Origin: Camellia lanceoleosa
Taxonomy: Eukaryota > Streptophyta > Magnoliopsida > Ericales > Theaceae
DNA length: 64,000 nt
Reading direction: 5' to 3'
Assembly (NCBI GenBank): GCA_025200525.1
Contig: CM045767.1
Coordinates: forward strand, 119,100,021 to 119,164,020
Program-made: the position numbers and the translations under genes
Notes under the pieces: generated by a model
Database searches by the model: none
Seen by the model: only the letters and a program-made list of their open reading frames with translations
What the model was told of the DNA's origin: nothing
In this document: positions 24,600 to 35,757 of the stretch, piece after piece
Layout: every line of letters begins with the position of its first letter
How positions within the stretch are numbered: the first letter of the stretch is position 1

Positions 24600-25875
24600 A
24601 AACTCAAGGTGGATAGACATTAACCAACATGAGTTTGGAACTAAGTCACTGAAATGACTAAGGGGATAAGCCTTGGTGAAGATATCAGCAAACTAATCAG
24701 CAGAGGCAATAGAATGAAGATGGATTGTGCCACGAACAACATGCTGGCAGATAAAATGACAATTGATCTCAATATGTTTAGTGCGATCGTGGAAAACATC
24801 ATTATGAGCAATTTGAATATCACTTTGGTTGTCACAATAGAGTGAGGTAACATCAATAGAAGCGACACCCATGTCAGCAAGGAGCCATCGAAGCCATAGA
24901 AGTTCCTAGGTAGTACCTACAAGACCTCGATATTCAACCTATGTACTAGAGCGAGCAGTGAGAGTCTATTTCTTGCTGTGCCAAGAAATAAGTGAATCCC
25001 CTAGGAAGAAGCAAAAGCCAGTAGTGAAGCGATGATCAGTGGGATCCCTAGCCCAATCAGTATCAGAATAAGCATGAAGCTTGAGAGAAGATAGAGAGGA
25101 ATAGTGAAGACCATGAAATAGAGTGCTCTTGAGATAGCGAAGAATGCGAAGCAGGGCATCATAATGAGGTGTGCGAGGAGCCAACATATACTGACTGACA
25201 ATGTGGACAGCATATGAAAGATCAGGACGAGTAACTGTAAAGTAGATAAGACTGCCTACCAATTGCCGGTAGAGAGTAGCATTAGAAATAAGAGTGCCAT
25301 CAAGATGAGTAAGACGAGTCTGAGGATCAATTGAAGTAGAAGCAATTTTGCAATAAGTAAGTGCAGCTCGAGCAAGAAGATCAGAAGCATATTTGGCCTA
25401 AAAAAGAAAATAATCAAATGAGTCATGAGAGATTTCAAGACCTAAGAAATAATTGAGAGTACCAAGATCCTTCATCTCAAAGTGGCAGCTAAGAAATTGT
25501 TTAAGGCGAAGAATACTAGCCTCATAATCTCCGGTGATAATCATATCATCTACATAAAGAAGAAGGAGAATGGTGCCTTAAGCAGTGGTGCGAATAAATA
25601 AAGTGGAGTCATAGGAGCTAGAAGTGAAGCCAAAGTCATGTATAGTAGTATTGAACTTAGCAAACCAAGCATGAGAAGCTTGCTTAAGTCCATATAAGGC
25701 TCGTTGCAGTTTGCAAACTTTATAGACCGGAACAGTAGACCCAAGAGGGGGTTACATATAGACTTCCTCAAGAAGATCACCATTGAGGAAGGCATTTTTC
25801 ACATCCATCTAAAAAAGGCCCCAATTACAAGCAACAACAATCAAGCTACGGATAGAAGCCGATGTGTCAGTCGAG
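24600..25875 (-). pseudogene. Copia reverse transcriptase-RNase H, degenerate
   Basis: On the minus strand from about 25870 the conceptual product contains MDVKNAFLNGDLLEEVYM, LYGLKQASHAW, the catalytic YVDDMIITG (near 25550), FEMKDLGTLNYFLGLEI, then the RNase H region VGSLIYFTVTRPDLSYAV, AYSDTDWARDP and YCDNQSDIQIAHN, ending near the polypurine tract. These are copia pol landmarks in the correct order. Several in-frame stops are visible (for example after EEVYM and after SWHSKK), so it is inactive. D of SDTDWA and D of CDNQSD are kept. The integrase that should precede it is absent. Confidence 0.9.
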
Positions 25876-26525
25876 AAGCCGATGTGATTTAAATTATTAT
25901 TGAAACATTCTCTTAGCCGATGTGTCACTTCATGGTGGGAATCACACATTTGACTAATGCTCAAAAGATTTGCTTTAAGACCATCAACAAGAAGAGCATT
26001 TTTCAACTTGGGAAGACCAACAACACTTATAGAGCCCTTACCAATGACTCTAGAAGTGCCGCCATCTCCAAAGGTAACAATTCCTCCTTCATATTTTTCA
26101 AGGGAGGTGAAGTAGGATTTGTTACCGAACATGTGACGAGAGCACCCACTATCAAGATACCACATGTGTGAGTCACGTGCTTTTAGAGTAGTGTGAACAA
26201 CTAAACAAGTCAAATCATCTTTTCTCACCCAAATCTTTTTGGTCTTGGTAAATGTCTTGGTGTTGTGAACACCCTCATGAATCTTGGTATTCCGCCTAGA
26301 CGTGTAAGGTTGTCTCCTAACCCAAAAATTATTCGAGTTTCTGCCCTTTTGAGACACCTTACCAAACAATTCAAAGCAATAAGGACGAATGTGGCCATAC
26401 TTACCACAGTGACGACAAATAAAAACAGATTTTACCTCCCTTTTGTTGATCTTACCGCCTTTAGGTAGATGAAGAGAGGGATCAGTATGGTCTACTTTCA
26501 ACTTTCCCTTTGCTTGAGTCTTCAA
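25876..26525 (-). pseudogene. Copia zinc knuckle and protease fragment
   Basis: A minus-strand open frame of 238 codons (26525-25809) covers this piece. It encodes a CCHC zinc knuckle (CRHCGKYGHIRPYC), then an aspartic protease with WYLDSGCSRHMFG and the typical downstream VTFGDGGTSRVIGKG, then LLSISQMCD. After this the sequence jumps within about 20 codons to the reverse-transcriptase region (TDTSASIRSLIV). The GAG-pre-integrase and integrase domains, several hundred residues in intact copia elements, are missing. The open frame crosses the junction. Confidence 0.85.
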
Positions 26526-26888
26526 GTCATGTGAAGTAGAGGCCTATCCCTTGTGAGCTGTCGCATCATAGCCTAGCCCACTTTTGTCACAACCCATTTA
26601 TTGAGACCCAAGGATGTCTTCTAATGATTTGGAACCTTTGTTTCATATTGCAATTGTGACTCTAGCAATACGGAGTTCTTCATCTTTCTAACAATCTCTT
26701 CCAATGTAGCTTGTGACATCTCAAGACTTTCAAGCTTCTTTTCATATGTGGAATACACTTTCAAAAGTTCATTCCTTTCAGTTTAACAGGATAAAAGTTT
26801 TCCACATATGTCTTGCCTGTCACTTGAGATCTTGATGACATTCTGCTTTGCTACTACAAGTTCTCATTTTACCTTGACATTCTCGCTT

Positions 26889-28475
26889 TCACATGCTTTG
26901 AGCTTGAGAGAGAGTTTTGTCATTGATTTTGGACAAATTCAGAGATTCCTCGTAAAGTTTTTTATAAGCTTGTTGCAGTTCATCACCATTAATCTCATCA
27001 TTGTCTTTTGATGTTTCATCATCCTCTTTTTGCTTTTCATTCTCCTTGACCTTATCCAATCTAGCAACTAAGGCAGGAAAGTTGCTAGATGGTGGTGAAA
27101 GTGAATCTCCTTTTTCATGAAATTGGCTCAGAATTTCCCATGCATCTTTAGCCTTTGTGCAGTGAGCAACTCGTTGCTGTTCTTCATTAGAAATTGCTCC
27201 ATGAATAGTAATCAGGGCTCTCTGATTGCTCGGATTGTCGGCACTTTCTGTATCTTCTTCAATGGCTTGCCAGCCTTTTGGGTCAAAAGCTCTCAAAAAC
27301 GCCCTCATTCTGATCTTCCAATATAAGTAGTTACTCCCATCAAAGGTGGGAGCATGATGCAGGTTCTGACCACGAGGTAATTTCAATGGCTTTGGAAGAG
27401 GTTGAGTGTAAGTGGACCAAAATGCCATGAAAGCATTATCCCCGTCTTCACCGAATTCAGGTTCTTCAGGTTCTTGCTTCGACCCGCTTTCATCATCCCA
27501 AGTCACTATGTAGACTTTCTTTCGATTCTTTTTCAAAGGACATTCAAGGGCAATATGGCCAAACCCTTGACATTCATAGCACTTGACCCCTTGCCCCTTT
27601 ACAATCTTCTTTTCAGTTTTTGGAGCAAGTTTTGGTGGAAAAGTTTTGGGTTTTTCATTACTCATGTCTTTTGAAATAGGGTCTCTGAAATTAGAATTCT
27701 TTTTCTTCAAATTTTTTTTAAACTGTTTAGTAAACATAGCCATCATCTCAGACTCTAAATCAAACTCAGTCTCCAGAGTTTTTGCAGTCTCATGAGCACT
27801 AGTGAAAGTCATACTATCTTTTTGTTTTTTCTTAGAAATCTGGTGGGCTTCATAAGTCTGCAAGTTTCCAACCAACTGATCAAGCTTGAGGGTATTAACA
27901 TTCTGAGCCTCCTCAATGGCTGTCACTTTTGATTGGAACCTCTCTGGTAAAGACCTCAAAATTTTTCTAACAACTTTAGCTTCAGGGATTTTTTCACTAA
28001 GTGTGAAACAGGAGTTCACAATATCACTAAGTTTTGCATAGAAATCATCAAACGTCTCATCATCACGCATAAAAAGGGTTTCAAAGGCAAAGGTGAGACG
28101 TTAAAGTTTTGACCTTTTGACAGAAGTAGTACCTTCGTGAATTGTTTCAAGAATGTCCCAAGCCTCTTTTGCTACCTCACACGCGCAGATACGACGAAAC
28201 TCCTCAGGTGTAATGGAGCAAAAAAGAGAATTGAGAGCCTTGTTGTTCCAACTCGAGTTTTGATAATCGGTTGTGTCCCATTTGTCAAGGGGTTTGGGAA
28301 TCTCAACACCATCAATGGTGACAGTAGGTTCACTTCACCCATAGAGCACACAGTGCCAAACTTTCTCATCGATGGATTTTAAAAACGCTCTTATATGAGC
28401 TTTCCAATAAGAATAGTTTGTACCATCAAGTAATGGAGGTCTATGGGTCGAGTTACCTTCACGTATTGAATCCAT
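26889..28475 (-). pseudogene. Copia gag with an extra in-frame gag N-terminal domain
   Basis: Gag forms the intracellular particle of the retrotransposon. The frame starts at ATG 28475 (MDSIREGNSTHRPPLLDG, then NYSYWKAHIRAF) and has a TGA after VLYG and a TAA after KRSKL. From 28070 to 26889 it is open for 393 codons: a UBN2-type gag core (FDDFYAKLSDIVNSC), a CCHC knuckle (CYECQGFGHIALEC), an acidic linker ending AFMAF, then a second N-terminal gag-like segment (FDGSNYLYWKIRMRAFL, later AKDAWEILSQFHEKG; about 27420-27105). The usual coiled-coil (LQQAYKKLYEESLNLSKIN) follows. Normal elements pass straight from the AFMAF region to the coiled-coil, so about 105 residues look inserted in frame. 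The coiled-coil continues in broken frames to about 26530. Confidence 0.85.
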
Positions 28476-28534
28476 ATCACCAATCACACAAAATCACACT
28501 CCTATGGTTTTGATAAAAAACGAAGAGTGACCTA

Positions 28535-28547
28535 CTTTGATACCAAT
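28535..28547 (-). other. Copia primer-binding site
   Basis: The minus strand reads ATTGGTATCAAAG directly after the LTR end, the initiator-Met tRNA complementary signal. The gag start codon follows 60 bp later at 28475. Confidence 0.88.
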
Positions 28548-29496
28548 TGAAAATCCTAAGTGATTCGTGATTAGATTAAGATTAAAAAATTTCAATTCCC
28601 AATAATTCAAAACACACAATCTAAATCATCAAACACTTATGAAAGTGATTTAGATTGTTGTTTTCGAAATAAACAATAAATTGACACAAACGATTTTTAC
28701 GTGGAAAAACCACAATTGAAGAACCTTTAATTGTAATAAAAAACCACAGGCGAAACGCCACTAATCAATCCACTACTGAAGAAAGAAAGAGTATAAACAA
28801 ATTATCCAACTCATCCAATTTGTCTTCAAACCTTCTATAACTCTTTCACCAAGCCTTTGTCTTGGAACTGATTAATCTGAAGTTGAATCCACAACTTCAC
28901 TTGTCGAATCAATGACTACGTACAGAATCAAACTCCTTTGAAACTCCACGTTTGAATCTTCAGAATCCACCGAAGAAGACTACTCTTGTATGTAATCAAT
29001 CAACCTCCTTGATATGTGCTTGTCAATTCATGAGTTTGATACTCACACAATTTATCAAGGAAAACTCACAAAAAAAATATTCTAGAAGAAAACCTTAGAA
29101 AACCTCAAAGTAGATCTAAAAAACCTAATACTAGTTTTGGAGTGAAACAAATACTTATAGAAATCCTGGACTGTGAAGCTCGCTCGAGCGAAGCTTCTCT
29201 CGCTCGAGCAAGGAACTTATCTCGCGTGATTTCCATAAGAGGTTTCGCTCGAGCCACACAACCTGCGCTCGAGTGAACAATCAACTATTTCTGGTTTTTA
29301 TGCAGATGCACTTCTTCGTTTAAGCAACACAAACTTCGCTCAAGCGTACATTCATCTCTTTCAGGTTTTTGCCAGACGCAGTCTTCGCTCGAGCGAGGAC
29401 TCCTTTGCTCGAGTGAGCAAGACAAAACAAGAAGGAAATTTACAACTCAATCACACAAGTTTGTTCACGGCATTGACAAGACTCAGGGACCTAACA
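28548..29496 (-). mobile_element. Copia 5' LTR (949 bp)
   Basis: On the minus strand it runs from TGTTAGGTCCCTGAGTCTTG to CTTAGGATTTTCA and is followed by the primer-binding site and gag. A TATA-like CTATAAGTAT lies at 29151-29160 and eight CTCGAG-type tags lie just upstream. It is unlike the 182-bp LTR at the other end of this copia block, so the two ends belong to different families. Confidence 0.88.
29183..29413 (-). repeat. Four pairs of CGCTCGAGCG tags, 20-bp spacing (copia LTR)
   Basis: Core hexamers start at 29183/29203, 29248/29268, 29319/29339 and 29388/29408. Every pair is exactly 20 bp apart and pairs are 65-71 bp apart. Decayed tags show C-to-T or G-to-A changes (CGTTTAAGCA, CGCTCAAGCG, CGCTCGAGTG), as expected from deamination of methylated CpG. 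Confidence 0.9.
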
Positions 29497-29569
29497 AATT
29501 ATAGTAAGGACATCATTTTTAAACTCTTTACACTGTTGTTATTCACTGGGCTCTAGCTCATTCTTTGAT

Positions 29570-29915
29570 ATATGTATGTATTCTCTCCAACTGAGACCAC
29601 ATAAAAAAAATTACCCAACTCATGACTTAGAGCTTGTCGCGGTGGTTTTTGCATTAAATATTTGCCACCACTATCCATACGGGGCAACATGTGAGGTTTA
29701 TATAGATCACAAGACTCTCAAATATTTTTTTTATCCAAAAAGAGTTGAACATGAGACAACGGAGGTGGCTAGAATTGATAAAAGACTATGATTTGCAAAT
29801 CTTGTACCATCCGGGGAAAGCTAATACCGTTGCCAAGACCCTCAATCGAAAATCAATTGGAAACTTGGCTTATTTACTCACCAGGCAAAAAGAATTGCTG
29901 CATGACTTAGAATAG
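29570..29915 (+). pseudogene. Gypsy RNase H fragment
   Basis: Two frames give a gypsy RNase [21 protein letters not shown], then [13 protein letters not shown], and after a frame change [20 protein letters not shown] followed by GKANTVAKTLNRKS. The order and motifs match the RNase H end of Ty3/gypsy pol (usual forms [20 protein letters not shown] and HPGKANVVADALSRK). Frame changes and the loss of the start leave it inactive. The copia LTR abuts it at 29496. Confidence 0.88.
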
Positions 29916-29929
29916 ATATTTTGTGTTTG

Positions 29930-31144
29930 GAGCTCAACAATGGGTAAGGGAGAAAGAGAGACTAAATTTGAGAGAGAGAGAGAGAGAGAAAAGAGAAAGT
30001 TTTAGAGATTTAGGAGAACAAGGGGAAGAATAAGGAAAAGAGGGAAAGAAATGGAATTGAGCAAATCTTCACCAAACTAACCCTTTAAGGTAAGAATTCT
30101 TCTCTAAATTATTGAATCTAAGTTGTGTTATCCTTGAACTCATAGAATCTAAGTGGAAAATTGGGGATTGGGTGGTGTAGTTCATGTCAAGAACCCTAAA
30201 AGGAGAAATTGAAAGAAATAGTTGAAGCTTTTGTCATACATAGCATCATTCTTGTTCAATTACTTGTTTCTTGCATGATTCTTGTAGATGAAGGAAAGAA
30301 TTCCTAGATTTTGAGTTTGAAATTTTACATTTCCATGGTTCTTGATTTTGCCCTTGAATTTAAAGTTTTGATCTTTTCTTTTTCAATGCAAATGGGTTTG
30401 TTTTGAAGACATGGTTTAATTTGAAGTTAGAACTTGGTTATTCAACATGTTTTTGTGAGTTTTGGGTTTTGATTATCATGAATTTGAAGTTGGATTTGCA
30501 AAAGTGGAGCTTCAACTTTAAAGTTGGCTTAAGCACCGTACAAGCGGTCATGGCCACCGCACGAGCAGCCAGCCTTCCCCTGCTCACCTTTGCATTCTAC
30601 TCACACGAGCGGCCCAAGGCCATCGTATGTGCAGTCAACAGGGCCGAGTTTTGTTTCCTTTCTATTTTCTCTGACTTCTAGATCTCCGATTGCATTGTTT
30701 TCAAATGTTTTTCATGTGCATTTGCATCTTATGAATACAAGGAAAATTAGTGACTAAGTAATGAATAGGTTATGAAATGATTACATGAGAGGATTGTATG
30801 TTGAACCATTGTGTTTAAATCTGTTGTGTAGGTCAAAAGTCACGTCCTACCCACACGTTTCCAGGAGCCAATTGTGAGTAACAATCGTGTAAAGATATGT
30901 TCAATTATGAATATTTTTTGACTTATACTAGGCTCTAACCACCTAGTCCAACATTTAATTTTAACCTTATAATTTAATGATTCAGACATGTCTTTTTCAC
31001 ACCCTAACATATTTGTCAATCAAAACATACTTCAAATAACTCATGGGACATAATTAACACACATATAAGCATATAAGTCACATAGAAGGACATAATTAAG
31101 GTAACATTTAGATTTAATAGTTAATCAAGGAGGCGGGTGTTACA
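29930..31144 (+). mobile_element. Gypsy LTR-like remnant ending GGGTGTTACA
   Basis: It follows the RNase H fragment and ends GGCGGGTGTTACA at 31144, the same end style as the LTRs at 48272 and 54360. The 5' boundary is not defined. It includes a (GA)n run (29971-29988) and a tag cluster at 30539-30631. It may be a chimera, because integrase is missing between RNase H and the LTR. Confidence 0.55.
30539..30631 (+). repeat. CACGAG-type tag cluster
   Basis: Tags CGTACAAGCGG (core 30539), CGCACGAGCAG (30560), ACACACGAGCGG-like (30604) and CGTATGTGCAG (30626) are present, in pairs 21-22 bp apart. The middle of the cluster is decayed. Confidence 0.65.
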
Positions 31145-31560
31145 TAGAGAGAGAGAAAGAGAGAGAGAGCTGAAAAATAGTCAAAACAACCTTTTGACTT
31201 CAGTTTTGAGGAAAAGAGCACAAAAATCGAGACTAACAGGCCGAAATCCACCCGAGCGGTTTGAATTCCACACGAGCGGAAATTTTTCCCTTTACGGCCA
31301 AATTGTTCCAGAAAGCTGTCTAGAAATCCATCCAAAATCCGCTCGAGCGGGACTCGAAATCCGTTCGAGCAATTTTCTACCCAGAAAAAATCTAAAAAAA
31401 AAAAGAAAAACCCTGTGAGGATCTACTTAGGTGGTTTTCAATTCCGCACGAGCAGTTTTTGCCCAGAAATTCATAAGGTGATTTTGCAGATCAAGGCAAA
31501 TTCCAATGCCCAAAACTCAAAGTTTACAAACCCGGAAAAGTTACAAGAGGCTAAGTAAAA
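31145..31560 (-). repeat. LTR-like fragment with three tag pairs
   Basis: Tag cores start at 31251/31271 (CCCGAG, CACGAG), 31342/31364 (CTCGAG, TTCGAG) and 31425/31447 (ACTTAG, CACGAG), so pairs are 20-22 bp apart. A (GA)n tract at 31146-31168 follows in minus orientation, as in the promoter region of the 10696 LTR. No LTR ends or coding sequence were found. I infer a truncated LTR of another family. Confidence 0.55.
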
Positions 31561-31882
31561 GTAGAACAAATTTTCAATGACTCAAAATGATGAACAAAAT
31601 ACCGTCCAATACCCTAATTTGAAATCAGCTACTTACCAACCTTATTTTGTAACTGAAGAAGTTGATTTCATTGTCGTCGTTGTATCATGGAAGCATGGAA
31701 GAAAGCCAAATTCTTATCCCCATAATTCAGCCATTGAATTCTCAAACTTTGGTGGAGATACATCTCTTCTCTAGCCATAACACTTTCCAGCTCAAATTTG
31801 ATCCATGCTTGATTCTATAAATTTTCATCCGTGGCATCCTGTTCTTGAAGCTTTAACAAATCTGATTTCAATTGGCCTATAC
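31561..31882 (-). pseudogene. LINE ORF2 piece between endonuclease and reverse transcriptase
   Basis: The minus strand encodes QLKSDLLKLQEQDATDENL, then AREEMYLHQ, LRIQWLNYGDK and FFHASMIQRR. This is the L1-type ORF2 stretch that follows the endonuclease. It continues from the piece at 38943-39520, from which it was separated by hAT-2. Frame changes and stops are present. Confidence 0.8.
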
Positions 31883-32299
31883 TAGGCCTGTCAACGGATC
31901 GGGTATAACCCGAATCCGATCCGAATCCGATCCGATTAATCCGATCCATTTATGCATATCCGAATCCGAAAATCTGTTTAGTCCGAATCTGTTTAGCCCG
32001 ATTTAAAACGGGTTCGGATTCGGATAAATCCGATCCGGTCCATTTGTTTGCCTAATCCGATTGAATTCCTAGAAAACCAAATCAGATCTCTCTGAATCAA
32101 ATCTCTCTCATCGTCTCTTTCATCATTTCTCATCAAAGAATACCTAGATCTCTCTCATAATCAAATCCGATTGAAAATGATGAGTTTTGGGAAGTGATCG
32201 GAGAGGATGAGCTTCGAGAATGGTCGATGATGATTGATGGGTCTCTTCCTACTCCGATTGACGACGATGAAATCTATCTTTCATCGTCTATCTTCTCCG

Positions 32300-33160
32300 A
32301 CTTCTCTGAGGTATTCTTCGGTGAGCTTTCATCGTCTTCTTCTCCGACTTCTCTGATCTAGGTATTCTTCGGTGAGCTCTCATCGTCTTCTTCTCCGACT
32401 TCTCTGATCTAGGTATTCTTCGGTGAGCTCTCATTGTATCTACTTTTTACAGCCTTGTGCTTGTGTTTCTCCTTTATATAAGAGGTCTGGGTTGTTTGTT
32501 TGAATGGAAAATCAATTCTGAAACATTTTCTTGGATGTTTTTGGGACTCTATATATTTGTTATTTGATGGGTACTTTGGGTTGTTTGTTTGAATGTAATA
32601 TCATATATTTGTTATCAATTTTGAATCAGTGGGTCGGTTGATTTATTTGATGGGTACTTTGGGTTGTTTGTTTGAATGTAATATCATATATTTGTTATCA
32701 ATTTTGATGTATATCTCTGATTTGACTGTTGTTTTATGTTTCTTGGATTGTGGGTTGCATTGCATTTGTGGGTCTAATGTACTTCAGTAGAGAAATTTGC
32801 CTCCTGTTTCTTTTTTCTCAAGTGGGTCTTACATAATTTTGATGTATATCTTTCATTTGACTGTGTTGATTTATGTTTCTTGGATTGTGGGTTGCATTGC
32901 ATTTGTGGGTCTAACGTACTTCAGAAGAGAAATTTGTATTCTGTTTCTTTTTTCTTTAGTGGGTCTTTCATAATTTTGATGTCTGTGAACTTCATTTGGA
33001 TTGACTTTTGATTTCATTTGGTTTTCTCTGATGTAGAAATTTGTATTCTGTTCTTGTTTTTTTATTTCTTTCCTCAAGTGGGTCTTTCATAATTTTGTTG
33101 TCTGTGAACTTCATTTGGATTGACTTTTGATGTCATTCGGTTTAAAGCCTTTAAACTCTG
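32300..33160. repeat. Local tandem duplications in hAT-2 leader
   Basis: CTTCTCCGACTTCTCTGA-GGTATTCTTCGGTGAGCT units repeat near 32290-32430. GGGTACTTTGGGTTGTTTGT-type units repeat near 32570 and 32655. TTCTTGGATTGTGGGTTGCA-type units repeat near 32740 and 32876. GTCTGTGAACTTCATTTGGA repeats near 32982 and 33101. This is a patchwork of recent duplications upstream of the transposase. Confidence 0.7.
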
Positions 33161-33210
33161 TTAGGTTTTCTCTGATGGATATTTGTTTTAAATGTAATGT
33201 TGTTGAACTA

Positions 33211-33215
33211 TTTTT

Positions 33216-33246
<31 letters not shown>

Positions 33247-33247
33247 G
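33211..33247 (+). repeat. T15-G22 homopolymer junction
   Basis: Fifteen T are followed directly by 22 G. So long a G run is rare in plant DNA and could form a G-quadruplex or mark a sequencing artefact. Confidence 0.85.
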
Positions 33248-33810
33248 AATGAATTAGTCTATTGGTTTGATAAATATGCACCTACTGGGAGTGAAATCCT
33301 TGATTTGAAATTTAAAAGAAGAAGAAGAAGAAGAAAGAAAATTGAAATTGAATTAATCCATGTAGTGTAGATGGGATGAGTTGATTTGGTTTGTTTGACA
33401 ATCCTTTGAAATGAGTACATCTCGATTTCAAATTTCTCCTTATACTGGGTAAGGTGACCTATCCAAACCCCACAAGGCGTGGAGCCTTGTAATTGAGGGT
33501 TATACTTATAAATCTCGTTTATATTATGCTTAGAGAAATATCTTGATATCTTACTACCAACTTGTGTGTTATTTGAATGTCACTTGAACCAGAATAGATC
33601 TATTTTCTGCAATTCTTTTATAAAGCTCGAGCCTACTTGATTATTGCAAATGATTTGTCTGGAAATCTATATAATTTCCAAATTGAAGTGTTTGGTGCAC
33701 AATCGTTTTGTGCTTGTCTCATAGCTCGTTTCACGATAGTTATCTTGCCAACTCCTACTCCTTTATGTTTGATTTATTGTGCAATGCATATTTGAGTTTT
33801 TGAGACAAAG

Positions 33811-35757
33811 ATGTCTTCGTATTATAGTGAACCTATTATTGGTGATGATGTCGAGTTGGATGATGATGTATCTCAAGGATCTACAAAGAGGATTCGAAAA
33901 CTAACTCCGAAGGTATGGAATGACTTTGTCAAATTTAAAGGACCTAATGGAAATGACATAGCGGATGTAAGCATTGCAATAGGGAATTTGTTGGAGAGAG
34001 TAGGAAAGGGACTAGTCATTTAAAAATCATTTGTCAAAGACATGTCCAAGACTTAAAGGACCAAATGCCCCTAGGAATGCTAGTAAGGTCGCTTCGAATC
34101 TACTCCTAAGGTCGCAACTTTTAAATTTGATCAAGAGAGAAGTCGATGGATTTTTCTAGGATGATAATCAAGCATAATTATCCGCTTAACATGGTCGAAA
34201 GCATGAGTTTTTGAAATGTTTTGCAATAATCTTCAACCAATGTTCAAACTTGTGTCTCGTAACATCGTTAGAGCGGATGTCCTTGATGTTTATGAAATAG
34301 AAAAGGCCAAGTTATATCGCTTTTTGATGAACTCTCTTCTAAGATCACCTTGACAAGCGATATATGGACTTGCACCATCGAATTTTGCCTATACATGTTT
34401 GACTGCCCATTATGTGACTAATGATTGGGAGTTAAAGAAGAAAATCCTTGCTTATAGACGCATTGATTACCCACATGATGGAGACCATTTGTTTAGCTTT
34501 ATCAAAGATCTAATTTTAGAGTGGAACATAGATAAGAAGTTGTTTTCAATGGTAGTTGATAATGCGACGAGTAATGATGTCATGGTGAGACTCTTAAAGC
34601 GATGGCTACATGACCAAGGATTACTACATTTGGGTGGACAATTGTTTCATGTGCGTTGTAGCTCACATATTGAATTTAGTTGTTCAGGATGGTTTGAAGG
34701 TGATTGGGAGTCTTATTTCAAAAATCCGAGAAAGTGTGAGATATTTGGGGAGGTCTCCTTATGGAAAACAAAAATTTGATGTTGCAGTGAATCAGGTTAA
34801 GTTACATCATAAAAAGAAAGTCCCCATGGATGTTCCTACCAGATGGAACTCCACTTATTCAATGCTTGAAGCTGCATTAGATTTGAAAACTGCATTCCAC
34901 CGCTTAGGGCAAATTGACAAACAATATAAGCACAATCCTTCTGAGGATGAGTGGAATGTAGCAAATGTGATTTGTGGGTGCTTGAAGATTTTTTTTGATG
35001 CTACATCTCACTTTAGTGGTACCACTTTTCCTACTTCAAATGTGTTTTTTCCCGATATTTGTCTTATTCAACTTGAAATGAAAAAATGGGAGCAAAGTGA
35101 GTATGATTGCATTCAATTGATGGCTGGTCCAATGAGAGTGAAATTTCAAAAATATTGGGAAGAATGTTCTTTGGTGTTAGCAATTGCAGTGGTTCTTGAT
35201 CCGAGATTTAAAATGGACTTGGTGGAATACTACTTTGGGCTTATTTATGGTCTTGCCGATGCTAATAAGCATATTCAAAGGGTCCGTAATGGTTTTGTTG
35301 ATCTTTTTATGAGTATAGGAGTGATTCTTCCGATTCTATGAGTAGCATTGCACTTGTTTCGAAAATAGTAGCTCAAGTGGTAGTCGTTGCTTGCGGTTCT
35401 TCGACACAAGAAAGTTTGGTCGCTTTTCATGCGTGGTATGCCCAAGAACGTGCTTCTAACATTCATGCCTATCAAAAATCACTGGTGGAGCAATACTTGG
35501 AGGAGTTGGTGTACCCATGTAACGAGTGATTCAATATGCTACATTGGTGGAAAGTGAATAAAGCAAAATTTCCTACTTTGGCAAGGATGGCTCGTGATAT
35601 TTTAAGTGTTCCTGCTACTACGGTTGCATCAGAGGCGGCGTTTAGTGTAGGAGGTAGGGTGATTGATGAGACACGTGCTTCATTACTTCCAGATATTGTG
35701 GAGGCCTTGATCACTTGCAATGATTGGATTGAATCAACCAAAAATAGAAGTAAGTGA
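33811..35757 (+). pseudogene. hAT-2 transposase, degenerate
   Basis: Pieces in changing frames give an hAT transposase. The N-terminus is at 33811 (MSSYYSEPIIGDD, then KLTPKVWNDFVKFK, BED-like start). Next is LTAHYVTNDWELKKKIL and VVDNATSNDVMVRLL (34399-34610). HVRC..HILNLVVQDGL and VPTRWNSTYSMLEAALDL (34610-34880) follow, with a core up to VVLDPRFKMDLVEYYF near 35230. The C-terminal dimerisation domain ends it (SVPATTVASEAAFSVGGRVI, 35590-35670). At least four frame changes or stops separate the parts, and the BED finger second half is missing or unreadable (34021-34250). It is more decayed than the hAT-1 transposase. Confidence 0.9.

Noticed and set aside
24641..24880. Hydrophobic minus-strand frame
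   Set aside because: A shifted frame of the copia RNase H coding sequence.
29183..29413. CRISPR-like array
   Set aside because: Regular short repeats, but the repeat is 10-12 bp, spacers are about 8-10 bp within pairs, and the setting is a plant LTR.
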